Origin: Asaia platycodi JCM 25414
GTDB taxonomy: Bacteria > Pseudomonadota > Alphaproteobacteria > Acetobacterales > Acetobacteraceae
Assembly (NCBI RefSeq): GCF_000614545.1
Contig: NZ_BAKW01000015.1
Location: 24,437 to 88,436, forward strand
Direction: 5' to 3'
DNA: 64,000 nucleotides
Within the stretch, counting starts at the first letter, position 1. Each line of letters starts with the position of its first letter. The position numbers were made by a program, and so were the translations under genes. A model generated the notes under the pieces. That model ran no database searches. It was not told where the DNA came from and was given only the letters and a program-made list of their open reading frames with translations. Positions 8,794-19,504 of this stretch are shown here, one piece after another.

Positions 8794-10488
8794 ATGACCG
8801 TCTACACCTCGCGCATCGATACCGCTCTGGCCTATCTCGCAGGAGGCGACTCCGTGAGGGCGGAGGCTCTCTTCAGGGCCGTGCTGGCTGAGGCGCCCCA
8901 TTGCGGGGCGGCCTGGCACGGTCTGGCTTGCGTCGCCCGCCATACGGATCAACCACGCCTCGCCATTGCTTCCGTGGCGCAGGCACTCACCCTTGCCGCA
9001 GATGATCGCGAAAAGGCCCAGTTTCATCTGACGCTTGCGGCAGCTCTCGATGAAGCCGGGCATCTGCGTGAGGCGATAGCAGCCTGTCGCGTCGTGCTGC
9101 TGCTCGAACCCCGCGAGTTCAGGGCCAAGGCGTTTCTCTCCGAACTGCTTTACCGAAGCGATCTGGAGAAGGAGGCAGCCTCTGTCTTTGCCGAAGCCCT
9201 GTCACTCGCAGCAGAGCCGGTGCCGCTTCTGATGCGTCATGGCACGTTTCTGATGACAGAGCGCCGCTTCGCTGCCGCGGTCGAAACCTTCGAAGTTCTT
9301 GCAGCGCTCTGTCCTCGTGACGCGATGGCTTACGCCAATCTCGGTGCTGCCCATTTCGAAAAGGGAGATATGGGGGCCGCTCATGATGCTCTCGAACGGG
9401 CCGCGGCTCTGGCCAGCCCGAGCGCGCAGACACTCAATAATCTTGGATTGGTATGTCAGGCACTGGGTCTTTTTGCCGAGGCCGACACGGCTTTTGCCCA
9501 AGCGGTCGCGCATGCGCCGGACGATCACGTTATAGCGGTCAACCGGGCGACGCTTCTGGCCGAGAGCGGCAGACAGGAAGAGGCAAAAACCGTGTTTCTC
9601 AGCGCGATGCAGTGTGGTGGCGCGCTGGCGGCGCAGGCGCGCTTCAATCTTTCCATGATCGATCTTGCTTCAGGTAATTTTGCCGAAGGTTTCAAGCATT
9701 TCGAATCGCGCCGAGAGGTGCTGGGCCTGAAGCCCTTCGCGACACCCTGGCAGGGCGAGGTTACGGAACTGCGCGTGCGGGTCGAGGCGGAGCAGGGGCT
9801 GGGCGACATGATCCAGTTTCTGCGTTTCGTACCGGAGGCCGCACGGCGTGCCCCGCTAGTGCTCGCGCTGCCCGAACAGATCAGGCCGCTGCTTGATTTC
9901 ATGCCTTCAATGACGCCGTTGCTGCAATCGCAAAGGGTGCGGCTCGAGGGCGAGGCTCAGCTCGGTTGCTCACTGCTCAGCCTGCCCGCGCTTCTGGGCG
10001 TGACGCGGATCGATCCTGCGTCTTATCTCGATTTTGGCGGCGTCCGGGAGCCCGGACGGATCGGAATTTTCCGCGCGGGCAGCGCGAGCTATCGCTTCGA
10101 TGCAAGGCGGTCTCTCACGCACGATTGTCTTGCGCCGCTCCTGACTGTGCCAGGTCTGGATTTTGTCAATTTTCAGCAAGGCGATGCCCCTGAGGGGATG
10201 GCGCAGGGGGTGGGGGCAACACTCATCGACACGGCGCGCGCCATGTCACGCTGTGAGATCGTGATAGGTGTCGACACGATGCTGGCCCATCTGGCAGGCG
10301 CGATGGGCGTGCCGCTGTGGTTGCTCGACCGTGAGGGCGGCGACTGGCGCTGGCAGGGGCCTGACTGGTATCGAACAATGCGTGTCTTCAGGCCAGAGGG
10401 GCTCTTACCTCCGGCTCAGGCATGGCCCCCTGTTATCGCCCGCGTCGCAGAGGCGTTGCACGCAAGATCAGGCTGCGACGGGCTTTGA
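8794..10488 (+). CDS. TPR-repeat protein with C-terminal glycosyltransferase-like domain
   Basis: The first 300 or so residues are tandem tetratricopeptide repeats (for example AYANLGAAHFEKGDMGAAHDALERA and LNNLGLVCQALGLFAEADTAF). The remaining part resembles the heptosyltransferase-like (GT9/GT41-type) fold seen in bacterial TPR glycosyltransferases, with VEAEQGLGDMIQFLRFVP near residue 330 and the nucleotide-sugar region CEIVIGVDTMLAHLAGAMG near 485. The acceptor may be protein or surface glycan; it cannot be told from sequence. The 3' end overlaps the convergent glnD gene by 21 bases. The start lacks an obvious ribosome binding site. Confidence 0.82.
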   Translation: MTVYTSRIDTALAYLAGGDSVRAEALFRAVLAEAPHCGAAWHGLACVARHTDQPRLAIASVAQALTLAADDREKAQFHLTLAAALDEAGHLREAIAACRVVLLLEPREFRAKAFLSELLYRSDLEKEAASVFAEALSLAAEPVPLLMRHGTFLMTERRFAAAVETFEVLAALCPRDAMAYANLGAAHFEKGDMGAAHDALERAAALASPSAQTLNNLGLVCQALGLFAEADTAFAQAVAHAPDDHVIAVNRATLLAESGRQEEAKTVFLSAMQCGGALAAQARFNLSMIDLASGNFAEGFKHFESRREVLGLKPFATPWQGEVTELRVRVEAEQGLGDMIQFLRFVPEAARRAPLVLALPEQIRPLLDFMPSMTPLLQSQRVRLEGEAQLGCSLLSLPALLGVTRIDPASYLDFGGVREPGRIGIFRAGSASYRFDARRSLTHDCLAPLLTVPGLDFVNFQQGDAPEGMAQGVGATLIDTARAMSRCEIVIGVDTMLAHLAGAMGVPLWLLDREGGDWRWQGPDWYRTMRVFRPEGLLPPAQAWPPVIARVAEALHARSGCDGL

Positions 10489-13275
10489 CGGGTGGTTGGT
10501 GTCGCCCCCGCTCAGCGTGGCAATGAGTGCGGTACGGATTTCGGCCATGCGGCTCTCTGATGTTACCTTCAGCCCAACCAGATCGCGCACATAAAAGACG
10601 TCGACGGCGCGCATGCCATAGGTGGTGATATGCGCTGAAGAGATCTGCAATGACTGCTCGCTGATGGTGCGGGTAATGTCATAAAGCAGACCAGGACGAT
10701 CGCGCCCGTTGATCTCAATGATTGTGTGCCGCTCGGAGGCGCGATTATCGATGACAACTCGCGATGGCACGTGAATGGCACGCATGCGCCGCGCCGTGCG
10801 CTGATCTGACAGGCGGTCCAGTTCTTCGCCGATGGCGAGGCGGCTCAAGAGAGCTTGCTCGATCAGACTGTTGAGGCGGGCAAGCTGCAACGGCGTCTCG
10901 AAAGCGCGGCCATTACCGTCCTGCACCCAGAACGTGTCGAGAGCCATGCCGTCGCTGAGCGTGTGGATGCGCGCATCCACAATGGAAGCGCCAGCGACGG
11001 CGAGCCCGCCGGCGATCTGGGAGAAAAGTCCGGAATGATCGGCGCTGAAAATCGTGATCTCTGTCACGTCGCGCTGAGGGATGGGCGTGGCCTCGATCGT
11101 CAGCGGGGCCGAATGCACTTCGGAATCCAGCACCAGGCGCGCGTGGCGGATATGGGTGTCGGCGTCGAAGCCGAGCCAGTACCCCGCATAGCCGAGCGAC
11201 AGAAAATGATCGGCCTGTTCGTCTGCAACACCTTGCTGCACGAGACCGTCGCGCACCAGCTCCTTGGCGTGGCTGACGCGCTCGTCGCGTTCGGTTGCCG
11301 CAAGGCCGCCTTCGAGCACTTCGGCCACGCGGGAATAGAGTTCACGCAGCAGCGTTGCTTTCCAGGCATTCCAGACATTGGGGCTGACTGCCCGCATATC
11401 GGCAATGGTCAGCAGCAGGAGCAGGCGCAGGCGCTCCGGCGACTGGATGATATCGGCAAGGTCGAGAATGGTGCGAGGATCGTCGATATCACGGCGGAAG
11501 GCCGTCTGGCTGAGCAGAAGGTGATGCAGGATAAGCCAGGAAACCGTCTCGGTTTCTTCGGCATCCAGACCGAGTTGCGGGCAGACCTGCTGGGCGACTT
11601 CGGCACCCAAAACAGAGTGATCGCCCCCGCGCCCCTTGGCGATGTCATGAAGCAGTGTCGCGACATACATGGCGCGGCGCGATTGCATGTCGCGTGCCAG
11701 TTCATAGACGAGCGGGATCTCATCGGCCATCGCGCCGGCCTCGATCCAGCCCAGCATTCGCACAGCCTCGATATTGTGCTCGTCGACCGTATAGATATGA
11801 TAGGTGTCGAACTGCATCTGGCCGACGATGCGTGACCAGTCTGGCAACAGCGCGCCCAGGAAACCGGCATCGTTGAGAATGGTCAGCCAATCCGCCCCAC
11901 TCGGGCGCGCATGCTCGCGGTTCATTTCCGTGGGCTGCATCAGCAGGGCGAGAAAGACCTGCATAGTGAGCGGGTCATCGCGCAGCGAGGCGATGCGGCG
12001 CTCGTTGCGAATGAGTTGCTGGATGGCTGTCGGGTGCAGCACCAGATTTTCGCGAAAAGCGACATCGAGCATCTTCACCATCAGGCGCGGCTCGCTGTCG
12101 AAGCACGCCGTATCGGCGGGGGCAATCTGCTCGTTGATCAGGCGAAAGTGACGCGCATCGTCGGTGCTCAGACCGGGGCCACGATAGGCGGCTTCGCGAA
12201 TGGGGCCCTGCAGGCGCTGCATGATGCTGGGCTCGAGGATGCGGCTCAGGCGCATCACCTCACGCGTGGTGAGGAAATAATGGCGCATGAAGCGTTCGAC
12301 GCCCTGCTGGCGCCCATGTCCCGCATAGCCCATGCGACCGCCGATGACGGGTTGCACGTCAAAGGCGAGGCGCTCATCGGCGCGACCAGCGATGTAATGA
12401 AGATGGAGCCTGATGGTCCAGAGGAAGTTCCAGGCGCGTCTGGCGCGGTTGGCTTCCTGTTCGGTCAGGAGACCGAGCGTGGTAAAGGCAGGTTCGTGGG
12501 GTTTGAGTGTCGAGGCCGGATTGAGGCCGTCATTGTCTTGCAGAACCCTGGTCATCCAGTTCAGGGTCTGGAGGTCGCGCAGGCCGCCGCGCCCTTCCTT
12601 GATATTCGGCTCGACCATATAAGGATTGTCGCCGAAACGTTTGTGACGTTTCTCACGCTCATCGATCTTGTCATGGATGAACGAGAGAGCCCCTTCCTCC
12701 CGTTTGCTGAACCGGATGCCGAAATCGCCAAAGAGCGTGTTATCGCCCACGATACGTCGCGCATCGAGCAGCGTGGTGCGAATGGTCAGGTCTTCTCGCG
12801 AAGCTTCCAGACAGTCGTCGATCGACCTTGTGGCATGGCCCACCCTCACGCCCAGATCCCACAGGAAATAGAGCATGTATTCCACCTGCGCGGTGGTCTC
12901 CGGAGCCGGGCTCTCGCTGGTCAGAAACAGGAGATCGATATCACTGTATGGGGCCAGCAGCCCTGCCCCGAATCCTCCGGTGGCGCAAAGACACAGCCCT
13001 GCTTCCGGCGCCCCGGTCATGATGCGTGCCAGAGAGAACAGGCTCGCTATGGCGCCGTCCATCAACTGCGCCAGCGTCGAGGCTGCCGCGATGCCCTTGA
13101 GCTGGCGCCCCTCGAACAGACGACGGATCTCGCCCTGGTGACGCCCGATATGGCGGCGGAAAAGACTGACGGCATCCTCGCGCGAAACAGTGCCATCTGC
13201 CTGACGTGCCCGGTCGAGGGCTTTGGCAAGGGCGGCCTGCATGTCGGTTTCTTGGAGGGAGATCGGGTCGCGCAT
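10468..13275 (-). CDS. glnD: Bifunctional PII uridylyltransferase / uridylyl-removing enzyme
   Basis: GlnD senses glutamine and controls the PII proteins GlnB/GlnK by adding or removing UMP. The nucleotidyltransferase motif GGFGAGLLAPYSDIDLLFL lies near residue 100. The HD hydrolase domain shows YVATLLHDIAKG and the following DH pair near residue 490. Two C-terminal ACT domains are visible (ITIFSADHSGLFSQIAGGLA near 725 and IEINGRDRPGLLYDITRTI near 855), which bind glutamine. The length of 935 residues matches the alphaproteobacterial enzyme. The start at 13275 gives MRDPISLQ; an internal ATG at residue 12 is an alternative. Confidence 0.96.
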   Translation of the reverse strand: MRDPISLQETDMQAALAKALDRARQADGTVSREDAVSLFRRHIGRHQGEIRRLFEGRQLKGIAAASTLAQLMDGAIASLFSLARIMTGAPEAGLCLCATGGFGAGLLAPYSDIDLLFLTSESPAPETTAQVEYMLYFLWDLGVRVGHATRSIDDCLEASREDLTIRTTLLDARRIVGDNTLFGDFGIRFSKREEGALSFIHDKIDEREKRHKRFGDNPYMVEPNIKEGRGGLRDLQTLNWMTRVLQDNDGLNPASTLKPHEPAFTTLGLLTEQEANRARRAWNFLWTIRLHLHYIAGRADERLAFDVQPVIGGRMGYAGHGRQQGVERFMRHYFLTTREVMRLSRILEPSIMQRLQGPIREAAYRGPGLSTDDARHFRLINEQIAPADTACFDSEPRLMVKMLDVAFRENLVLHPTAIQQLIRNERRIASLRDDPLTMQVFLALLMQPTEMNREHARPSGADWLTILNDAGFLGALLPDWSRIVGQMQFDTYHIYTVDEHNIEAVRMLGWIEAGAMADEIPLVYELARDMQSRRAMYVATLLHDIAKGRGGDHSVLGAEVAQQVCPQLGLDAEETETVSWLILHHLLLSQTAFRRDIDDPRTILDLADIIQSPERLRLLLLLTIADMRAVSPNVWNAWKATLLRELYSRVAEVLEGGLAATERDERVSHAKELVRDGLVQQGVADEQADHFLSLGYAGYWLGFDADTHIRHARLVLDSEVHSAPLTIEATPIPQRDVTEITIFSADHSGLFSQIAGGLAVAGASIVDARIHTLSDGMALDTFWVQDGNGRAFETPLQLARLNSLIEQALLSRLAIGEELDRLSDQRTARRMRAIHVPSRVVIDNRASERHTIIEINGRDRPGLLYDITRTISEQSLQISSAHITTYGMRAVDVFYVRDLVGLKVTSESRMAEIRTALIATLSGGDTNHPSKPVAA

Positions 13276-13324
13276 TAAGATCCGTAACTATGGGGGCGTT
13301 GCAGAAAACCGGGAATGACCATCA

Positions 13325-15988
13325 TCAGGTCAAATCGTTCTTTGTTTCAAGCGCAAGTTTACGCAGCGTATAAAGTGCTTCGAGCGCTGCCTTGGGCGAG
13401 AGTGAGTCAGGGTCGATCGCTTCGAGTGCCTCGCGCAGCTTGTCAGGCTCGTCACATTCGGGCGCGGCGGTTTTGAACAGAGGCAGTTGCGGCACGCTGC
13501 GGCCCTGATCGCGTTCGAGCGCTGCAAGCAGACGCGTCGCACGCTGTACGACCTGCATGGGCACACCGGCAAGCTGGGCGACATGCACGCCCCAGCTCTT
13601 CCTGGCCGAGCCCTTGCGGACCTCGTGCTGGAAAACGACATCACCCTGCCATTCGCGCACGGCCATCGTGTAGGGCGTCAGGCGCGGCATCGAATCAGAC
13701 AGGCTGCAGAGTTCATGAAAATGGGTCGCAAAGATTGTTCGCGACCCGAGCTGGGAGTGCAATGCCTCGAGCGTGGCCCAGGCAATGGCGAGCCCATCAA
13801 GTGTGGAGGTGCCACGGCCGATTTCATCGACCACAACGAGAGAGCGCGGTCCGGCCTGGCGCAGAATGGCAGCTGTTTCGGTCATTTCGACCATGAAGGT
13901 CGAGCGGCCACGAGCGAGATCATCGGCGGCGCCCACGCGGGAAAACAATCGGTCCACGATACCGATTCGGGCTTTTTCGGCCGGAACGGGTAGTCCTGCC
14001 TGAGCCAGAATAACCGCCAGTGCCGTCTGGCGCAGAAAGGTCGATTTACCTGCCATGTTCGGGCCCGTCAGCAGCATGACCCGCTGTGACGGGGGAAGAT
14101 GACAATCATTGGGAATGAAACGTGTCGCGCGACCGAGAGCCGCCTCCACGACGGGATGCCGGCAGGATTTGAGTTCGAATTCCTGGTCCTGCGTTATCTG
14201 TGGGCTACACCAGGCACCGCCCTGTGCCAGTTTTGCACAGCCGGTCAGCACGTCGGCCATGGCGAAGAGCGTGGCCAGTTCGGGCAGGGCGGGATGCGAG
14301 ATGGTCTCGGTAACGAGGGCCGCGAACAGACGCCTTTCGGTCGCCGCTGCCCGGTCGGCGGCTTCGAGAATAGCGCGATCGAGTTCGAGCAGTTCGTCTG
14401 TCGTGAAACGTACCAAATTGGCCGTGCCCTGACGAAAGGAGAGTTCGGGCCGGTCGCGCAGTTTCGTCCCGTGCAGTGCAGAGGTTTCGATGATGTAGCC
14501 GAGCTGCGCGTGATGCTTGATCTTGAGCGTTGCGACATTGAACTGCTCGGCATAGCGCTGCTGCATCGCAGCAAGCGTGCGCTTGCTGTCGTCGCGCAGA
14601 CCACGATAGCGGTCGAGATCGGCATCGAAGCCGGTTGCGATGGTGCCGCCATCCTCGATGCGGGCAGGCAGGCTTTCGGCGAGTGCCTTTTCCAGCGTGT
14701 TCAGCAGCGCATCGGCCCTGCCGTAAAGACCGGCAAAGAGCGAGCGGATCAGGGACGGTGTGGAATCGGTGCAGATCGGCTCCAGAACGGCTACCAGGGC
14801 ATCGGCTGCCTGAAGCAGATCGCGCGTCGACGCCAGATCGCGCGGCAGGCCGCGACCGGTCGAGAGGCGACCGAGGGCGCGGGCAAGATCCGGGGCTTTC
14901 TTGAGAAGTGGTGTGAGGGTTTCGATCAGCCCTGGCTGCTGTGTAATCCACCCCCACGCGGCCTGACGCCCCTGAATGAGCGCGAGATCGGTCGAAGGGG
15001 CCGCAATCCATTGCGCCAGAAGCCGCTGGCCAGCCGCACTTACGCAGCGATCGACCGAGGCGAAAAGCGTATGGGTGGTCGTGCCGTCGCGCGCCTGGAT
15101 CAGATCGAGACTGGCACGTGTCGCCGGATCGAGGCCGAGTGTTTCCGAATCGTCCTGACGCAAAGGGCGTGCGATGCGCGGCATCGCACCGGCTTGGCTG
15201 CGCCTGACATAGTCGAGAATAAGCGCCCCGGCGCGGATTTCCTCGTCGGTAAAATCCCCCAGAATGCTGATCTGCGCGACATCGAAAGCCTGTGCCATGC
15301 GAGAGCGGGCTGTTTCCAGCCCGGGTAGGGTGATGCTGGGCGCCACACGAGCGGAGAATGGATCTGGCACGAGCGCAGGATCGGCAAGGATTTCTGACGG
15401 ATCGAGCCGCGCGAGTAATTCCTCGATCTGCTCATGGGAAAACGACGCCGTCTCGAACGAGCCGGTCGAAATATCGATCCAGGCCGCACCGCAAGGTGTC
15501 GACCCGCGCATTTTTTTTGTGGGGGTTGCCAGAGCAAGAAGCAGGTTCTGACGGCCTGCTTCGAGAAGTTCTTCTTCGGTCAATGTGCCCGGGGTCACCA
15601 GACGCACGATGGCGCGTGCGAGTGGGCCTTTCTGTGGCGCCTCTCCCGGTTTTCGGGCCTGCTCGGTCTGTTCGGCCACGGCAACGCGAAAGCCGCGACG
15701 GATCAGTCTTGCCAGGTAGGCCGGAGCAGCGGCCACCGGCACGCCGCACATCGGAATAGGGGTCTCGTTATGCTTGCCGCGCGTGGTGAGGCTGATATCG
15801 AGCGCCATGGCAGCAGTCTCGGCATCGGCAAAGAACAGCTCGTAGAAATCGCCCATACGGAAAAACAGAAGGGCATCGGGTTCCTGCGCCTTGAGCGCGA
15901 ACCACTGCGCCATCGCCGGGGTTGCGCCCTCGGCAGATGGAATGATGCCGGTAATCTCCGGGGTCGTCATGAGGGGGAAGCTCGCCAC
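13325..15988 (-). CDS. mutS: DNA mismatch repair protein MutS
   Basis: MutS recognises mismatches and starts methyl-directed repair. The mismatch-binding motif FRMGDFYELFFADA, with the Phe and Glu that contact the mismatch, is near residue 43. The Walker A motif LTGPNMAGKSTFLRQ is near 655, the Walker B segment LVVVDEIGRGTSTLDGLA near 735, and the ATHFHEL motif follows. At 887 residues it is full length and undisturbed. The listed start is a GTG; an ATG six codons downstream (15970) is an alternative that removes only MASFPL. It lies 49 bases downstream of glnD's start on the same strand. No mutL is seen here. Confidence 0.97.
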   Translation of the reverse strand: MASFPLMTTPEITGIIPSAEGATPAMAQWFALKAQEPDALLFFRMGDFYELFFADAETAAMALDISLTTRGKHNETPIPMCGVPVAAAPAYLARLIRRGFRVAVAEQTEQARKPGEAPQKGPLARAIVRLVTPGTLTEEELLEAGRQNLLLALATPTKKMRGSTPCGAAWIDISTGSFETASFSHEQIEELLARLDPSEILADPALVPDPFSARVAPSITLPGLETARSRMAQAFDVAQISILGDFTDEEIRAGALILDYVRRSQAGAMPRIARPLRQDDSETLGLDPATRASLDLIQARDGTTTHTLFASVDRCVSAAGQRLLAQWIAAPSTDLALIQGRQAAWGWITQQPGLIETLTPLLKKAPDLARALGRLSTGRGLPRDLASTRDLLQAADALVAVLEPICTDSTPSLIRSLFAGLYGRADALLNTLEKALAESLPARIEDGGTIATGFDADLDRYRGLRDDSKRTLAAMQQRYAEQFNVATLKIKHHAQLGYIIETSALHGTKLRDRPELSFRQGTANLVRFTTDELLELDRAILEAADRAAATERRLFAALVTETISHPALPELATLFAMADVLTGCAKLAQGGAWCSPQITQDQEFELKSCRHPVVEAALGRATRFIPNDCHLPPSQRVMLLTGPNMAGKSTFLRQTALAVILAQAGLPVPAEKARIGIVDRLFSRVGAADDLARGRSTFMVEMTETAAILRQAGPRSLVVVDEIGRGTSTLDGLAIAWATLEALHSQLGSRTIFATHFHELCSLSDSMPRLTPYTMAVREWQGDVVFQHEVRKGSARKSWGVHVAQLAGVPMQVVQRATRLLAALERDQGRSVPQLPLFKTAAPECDEPDKLREALEAIDPDSLSPKAALEALYTLRKLALETKNDLT

Positions 15989-16123
15989 ATGAACGGAATT
16001 CTAGCGGCCCCGCGCCCGCCTGTGAACACCCTGTCACGATACGGGCGGCAATGCCGCTCGAGCCATGATAATTTCGCAACGCTTGACGCGTCGGTCAGGA
16101 AATTGGCGCTTATGAACGCGGCG

Positions 16124-17706
16124 TCATGGTTGCGAGGCGTGCTTACGCCGGAGCAGGCGGCGCAGCAGGCGTTCGGGATGGGCAACACCCAACGCCCAGA
16201 GCGCCGCTACATAAATGACGCCGGCAAGTCCCATCAGCAGACCGAGCATGGCGGCCCTGATCACCCCGTGCCACATCACGAGACCCGGTGCGATGAGGCG
16301 CGTGAGTGTGAGGGTCACGACGGCCATCAGCAACGACGCTGCCACTATGCGAAGCAGGCGCTGCATAAGGCTCGATCGGGGCTGAACACATCGCGTCGAT
16401 GCAGGATGACAGCCAGAAAGCCGAGATTGACGAGAGCGGCAATCGTGCTGGCCAGCGGTGGCCCGACATGGGCGAGTGGGCGATAGAGCATCAGGTTGAG
16501 CGCGAGATTGAGGGCAATGGTGATGAACCCAATCCTGACCGGGGTCTTGGTGTCTCCATGGGCGAAAAACCCGGGAGACAGCACCTTGATCATGATGAAG
16601 GCAGGCAGGCCAAGCGCGTAGGCGCGTAGCGACTGCGACGAGAACAGCGCATCTTCTGTGGTGAATTTGCCGTAGCCGAAAAGTGTCGCCATGATTTCCG
16701 GGGCAAGCGCCAGAAGGCCGAAACAGGCTGGAAAAGTGAGGATTGCCGCGTAGTCGATGGCGCGGTTGAGCGTTTGCTGGCCACCCGCAGTGTCACGCGC
16801 AGCGGCATGACGCGTCAGAACCGGCAGCAGCGTCGTCCCTGCGGCGGCACCCAGAACGCCGAGGGGCAGCTGATTGACGCGATCGGCAAAATAGAGCCAC
16901 GAGATCGAACCCGCCGGCAGAAGCGTCGAGATGAGCGTATCGACGGTCAGATTGAGCTGTGTCGCGCCCGAGCCGAGAAGACCGGGCCATAGACGACGCA
17001 GCATATCGCGCATCTCGGGTGTCAGGCGCGGCTTGGGCAGGGAAAGATGCATGCCCGCCCGCCTGACCGACCAGAGAAGCAATCCAAGCTGGACGAAACC
17101 GGAAACAGTGATGCCTATCGCTGTCCAGGTTGCTGTGTCCTTAAAGACGAGCGCACCGAGCAGAATGGCGGCGATGCCGACGATATTAAATGAGACGTAA
17201 GCGCCTGCAGCCATCGAGAATCGATGCAAGCCGTTCAGCACCCCGGCGACGAGAGCCGCCGTGCAGATCAGAATGAGATAGGGAAAGGTAATGCGCGTCA
17301 GGCGAACCGCCAGCTCGAAACGCCCGCCGCCGTGATCGAAACCCGGTGCGATCAGCTCGATGATCCAGGGCATGAAAACTTCGCCCAGTATCGTCACGCC
17401 GAGCAGCCAGGCGCTCAGGCAGCCCAGCGCCTGAGAGGCGAACCGCGTGGCATCCTCTTCGCCCCTGGTCGTCAGGCGCTCGGTGAAAAGCGGGACGAAC
17501 GCGGCGTTGAAGGCACCCTCACCGAAGAGACGGCGAAACATGTTCGGCAGGCGGAACGCAATCTGATAGGCGTCCTGAACCGGACCGGCACCGAGAAACG
17601 CTGCAAGAAGCTGGTCGCGCACCAGGCCGAGGACACGTGACAGCATGGTCCAACCACCAACGGTGATCAGGTTACGGAGCATTCCGGGCTTCCAGTCGAA
17701 AAACAA
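16124..17706 (-). CDS. murJ: Lipid II flippase MurJ (MviN), one-base frameshift near the C-terminus
   Basis: MurJ moves lipid II across the inner membrane for peptidoglycan synthesis and has 14 helices. The N-terminus (LITVGGWTMLSRVLGLVRDQLLA), the FRLPNMFRRLFGEGAFNAAFVPLF block near residue 50 and the NRAIDYAAILTFPA region are characteristic. The frame stops early after FSPDRALC; adding one base at about 16366 continues with MQRLLRIVAASLLMAVV and a last helix pair, ending at 16124. The corrected length of about 527 residues is normal. As MurJ is essential in most bacteria, I read the lesion as a sequencing error. It runs in the same direction as mutS and glnD but the 135-base gap to mutS leaves operon membership open. 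Confidence 0.93.
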
Positions 17707-18147
17707 ACATCAGGAACGCGCCTGTTTAGACGCATGCGGGGTAATGTGCCATGGGCGAGCGAAAGCTTGTCGCATATTGGGAAGACGAGTCCGCAGCTCG
17801 GAAAACCGCGCGTCGTCAGGCAGTTATAAAACAAGGCAGATTATGGCGGATTTGCGTCTCTCTTTCTTGTGTCCGGGCTGCACGGTGGGGTTTTACCGAA
17901 TAATCCGGGTGTAACTGTGCTTTCGGGCATGCTCATCGAGGCCACCCCCCTCATGATGCGCACCCGGTCTGGCCTCTTCACGGAAATTGCGATCCAAGCG
18001 GGTCTCTGGCAGAAAGCCTTATGTCAGGGCGCTTGCCGCGTCGGGCGCGCGCGTCTTCGTGCCTGTAAATGCGGGCGCGGGTCGTGTTTCGTTCGGTCGA
18101 AAGCGCACGGTAAGCTCCTTGCAAAAGAACTATCGAGGCACACGGCT
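17707..18147. other. Divergent intergenic region between murJ and the LysE-type exporter gene
   Basis: I see no gene in these 441 bases. A plus-strand frame from 17869 continues into the exporter region in the wrong phase and has no recognisable content. The region should hold the promoters of murJ and the exporter, but I cannot point to convincing boxes. Confidence 0.45.
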
Positions 18148-18820
18148 ATGAGCAATCATTCTCTCACTGACGAGTTTCATCCTCGCGGCGGGTGTCTTCA
18201 CTCTGGTGCCGGGGCTCGATACGGCCTTCGTCCTGCGCACGAGCACCGTATCGGGTGTGCGTACCGGGTTTTGCGCCGCGCTCGGTATCACACTCGGGCT
18301 ATTCGTCTGGGGGCTGGGTGCGGCTTTCGGCCTCACCGCTCTGCTTGCGGCGTCGACGATCGGCTTTCTGATCGTCAAATGGGTCGGCGCGCTTTATCTG
18401 TTCTGGATCGGACTGCGCCTTCTGCTGCGGCCCCGTCATGTGGGTCATGCGGTCGAAGCAGGCACACGGGTCAATCGCCTGTCGGGCGCCCAATGCTTCC
18501 GTCAGGGGCTGCTGACCAATCTGCTGAACCCCAAGGTAGGCATTTTCTTCATAACGTTCCTGCCGCAATTCATCCCGCACGAAGCGAATGTGGTGACGTT
18601 CTCCCTGCTGCTCGCGGGCATCCAGGTGCTGCTGACGCTTAGCTGGTTCTCCCTGCTCATTGTTATGACAGCGCCTCTCGGTGCCTTCCTGTCGCGTCCG
18701 GTTATCGTCAAGACGCTCGATCGCGCGACAGGCGGTATTTTCGTGGCTTTCGGCCTTAAGCTCGCGCTAGAGCGTCAGGCTGATCAGATCAGACACAAAG
18801 TAATTAACGATCCATCATAG
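18148..18820 (+). CDS. LysE/RhtB family amino-acid exporter, frameshift just after the start
   Basis: The protein has the LysE/RhtB signature: FTLVPGLDTAFVLRTSTVSGVRTGF near the N-terminus, a helix with LIVKWVGALYLFWIGLRLLL, and FRQGLLTNLLNPKVGIFFITFLPQFI in the middle. Such proteins export amino acids or their derivatives. The best start, ATG at 18148 with a GAGG box upstream, is one base out of phase with the body of the gene; removing one base between 18151 and 18166 gives a normal N-terminal helix (LTSFILAAGVFTL). The 3' end overlaps the convergent glutathione peroxidase gene by 17 bases. The substrate cannot be inferred. Confidence 0.85.
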
Positions 18821-19292
18821 CGCGCTTGACAGAGGCCTTCATCCGGCCTGAGTCGGGGGAGGTGAGGGGGGTGAACCAGTTTACAAGTTTGCCCTCGCGC
18901 GAAACGACGTATTTGTAGAAATTCCAGCGCGGCAGGGAGAGCATGCCCCCCTGCGCCGCGAGCCAGCGGAAAAGGGGAACAGCCTCCTTGCCCTTCACAT
19001 GGGATTTGGCGGCCATAGGGAAGCTCACCCCATAATTGCGCGAGCAACTGGTCTGGATCTCGCTCGCCGTGCCTGGCTCCTGCTGCCCGAAATCGTTGCT
19101 CGGCACGCCGAGTACGACTAAGCCGTTCTTACCATAATGGCTCCAGAGATGCTGAAGTCCTTCGTATTGTGGCGTAAAGCCGCATTTGGACGCCGTATTG
19201 GCGATCAGGACCACCTTGCCCTTGAACTCGGCCATTGAGATCGGTTCGCCACAAAGGGCCGGTATGTCTAGATCGTAGAAGCTGCTGGTCAT
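18804..19292 (-). CDS. Glutathione peroxidase family protein
   Basis: A thiol-dependent peroxidase that reduces hydroperoxides. The peroxidatic cysteine is in NTASKCGFTPQYEGLQ, and the family motifs LGVPSNDFGQQEPG and a catalytic-type WNFYKYVV segment (Trp and Asn) follow. The start at 19292 gives MTSSFYDLDIP, the usual N-terminus; the open frame continues upstream to 19343. Bacterial members of this type usually work with thioredoxin, not glutathione. It is convergent with the exporter gene. Confidence 0.92.
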   Translation of the reverse strand: MTSSFYDLDIPALCGEPISMAEFKGKVVLIANTASKCGFTPQYEGLQHLWSHYGKNGLVVLGVPSNDFGQQEPGTASEIQTSCSRNYGVSFPMAAKSHVKGKEAVPLFRWLAAQGGMLSLPRWNFYKYVVSREGKLVNWFTPLTSPDSGRMKASVKRAMMDR

Positions 19293-19504
19293 AATAATCC
19301 GTCGCATCGTGTCGTGAGCCGTTTTTTCAATGTGGCTTTCCACTAGACACTACGCAAGCATCTCGACAGAGTGCGTCTTTCCGTTTCGCCGGCGGTACGT
19401 CTCTCTCGCGAGGGAGATGACCTCCCAGCGCGTTGTTAAAAAAAGACATTTCTGTGCAGGAAGAAGTGCCTGCGACGAAAAAGTCAGAGAGTGAAGGCGC
19501 GTTG

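Noticed and set aside
11911..13278. 455-codon open frame on the plus strand opposite glnD
   Set aside because: It is antisense to a perfect GlnD and shows no family features; long shadow frames are normal in GC-rich DNA.
14099..15328. 409-codon open frame on the plus strand opposite mutS
   Set aside because: Shadow of the intact MutS gene; no start signal or recognisable domain.
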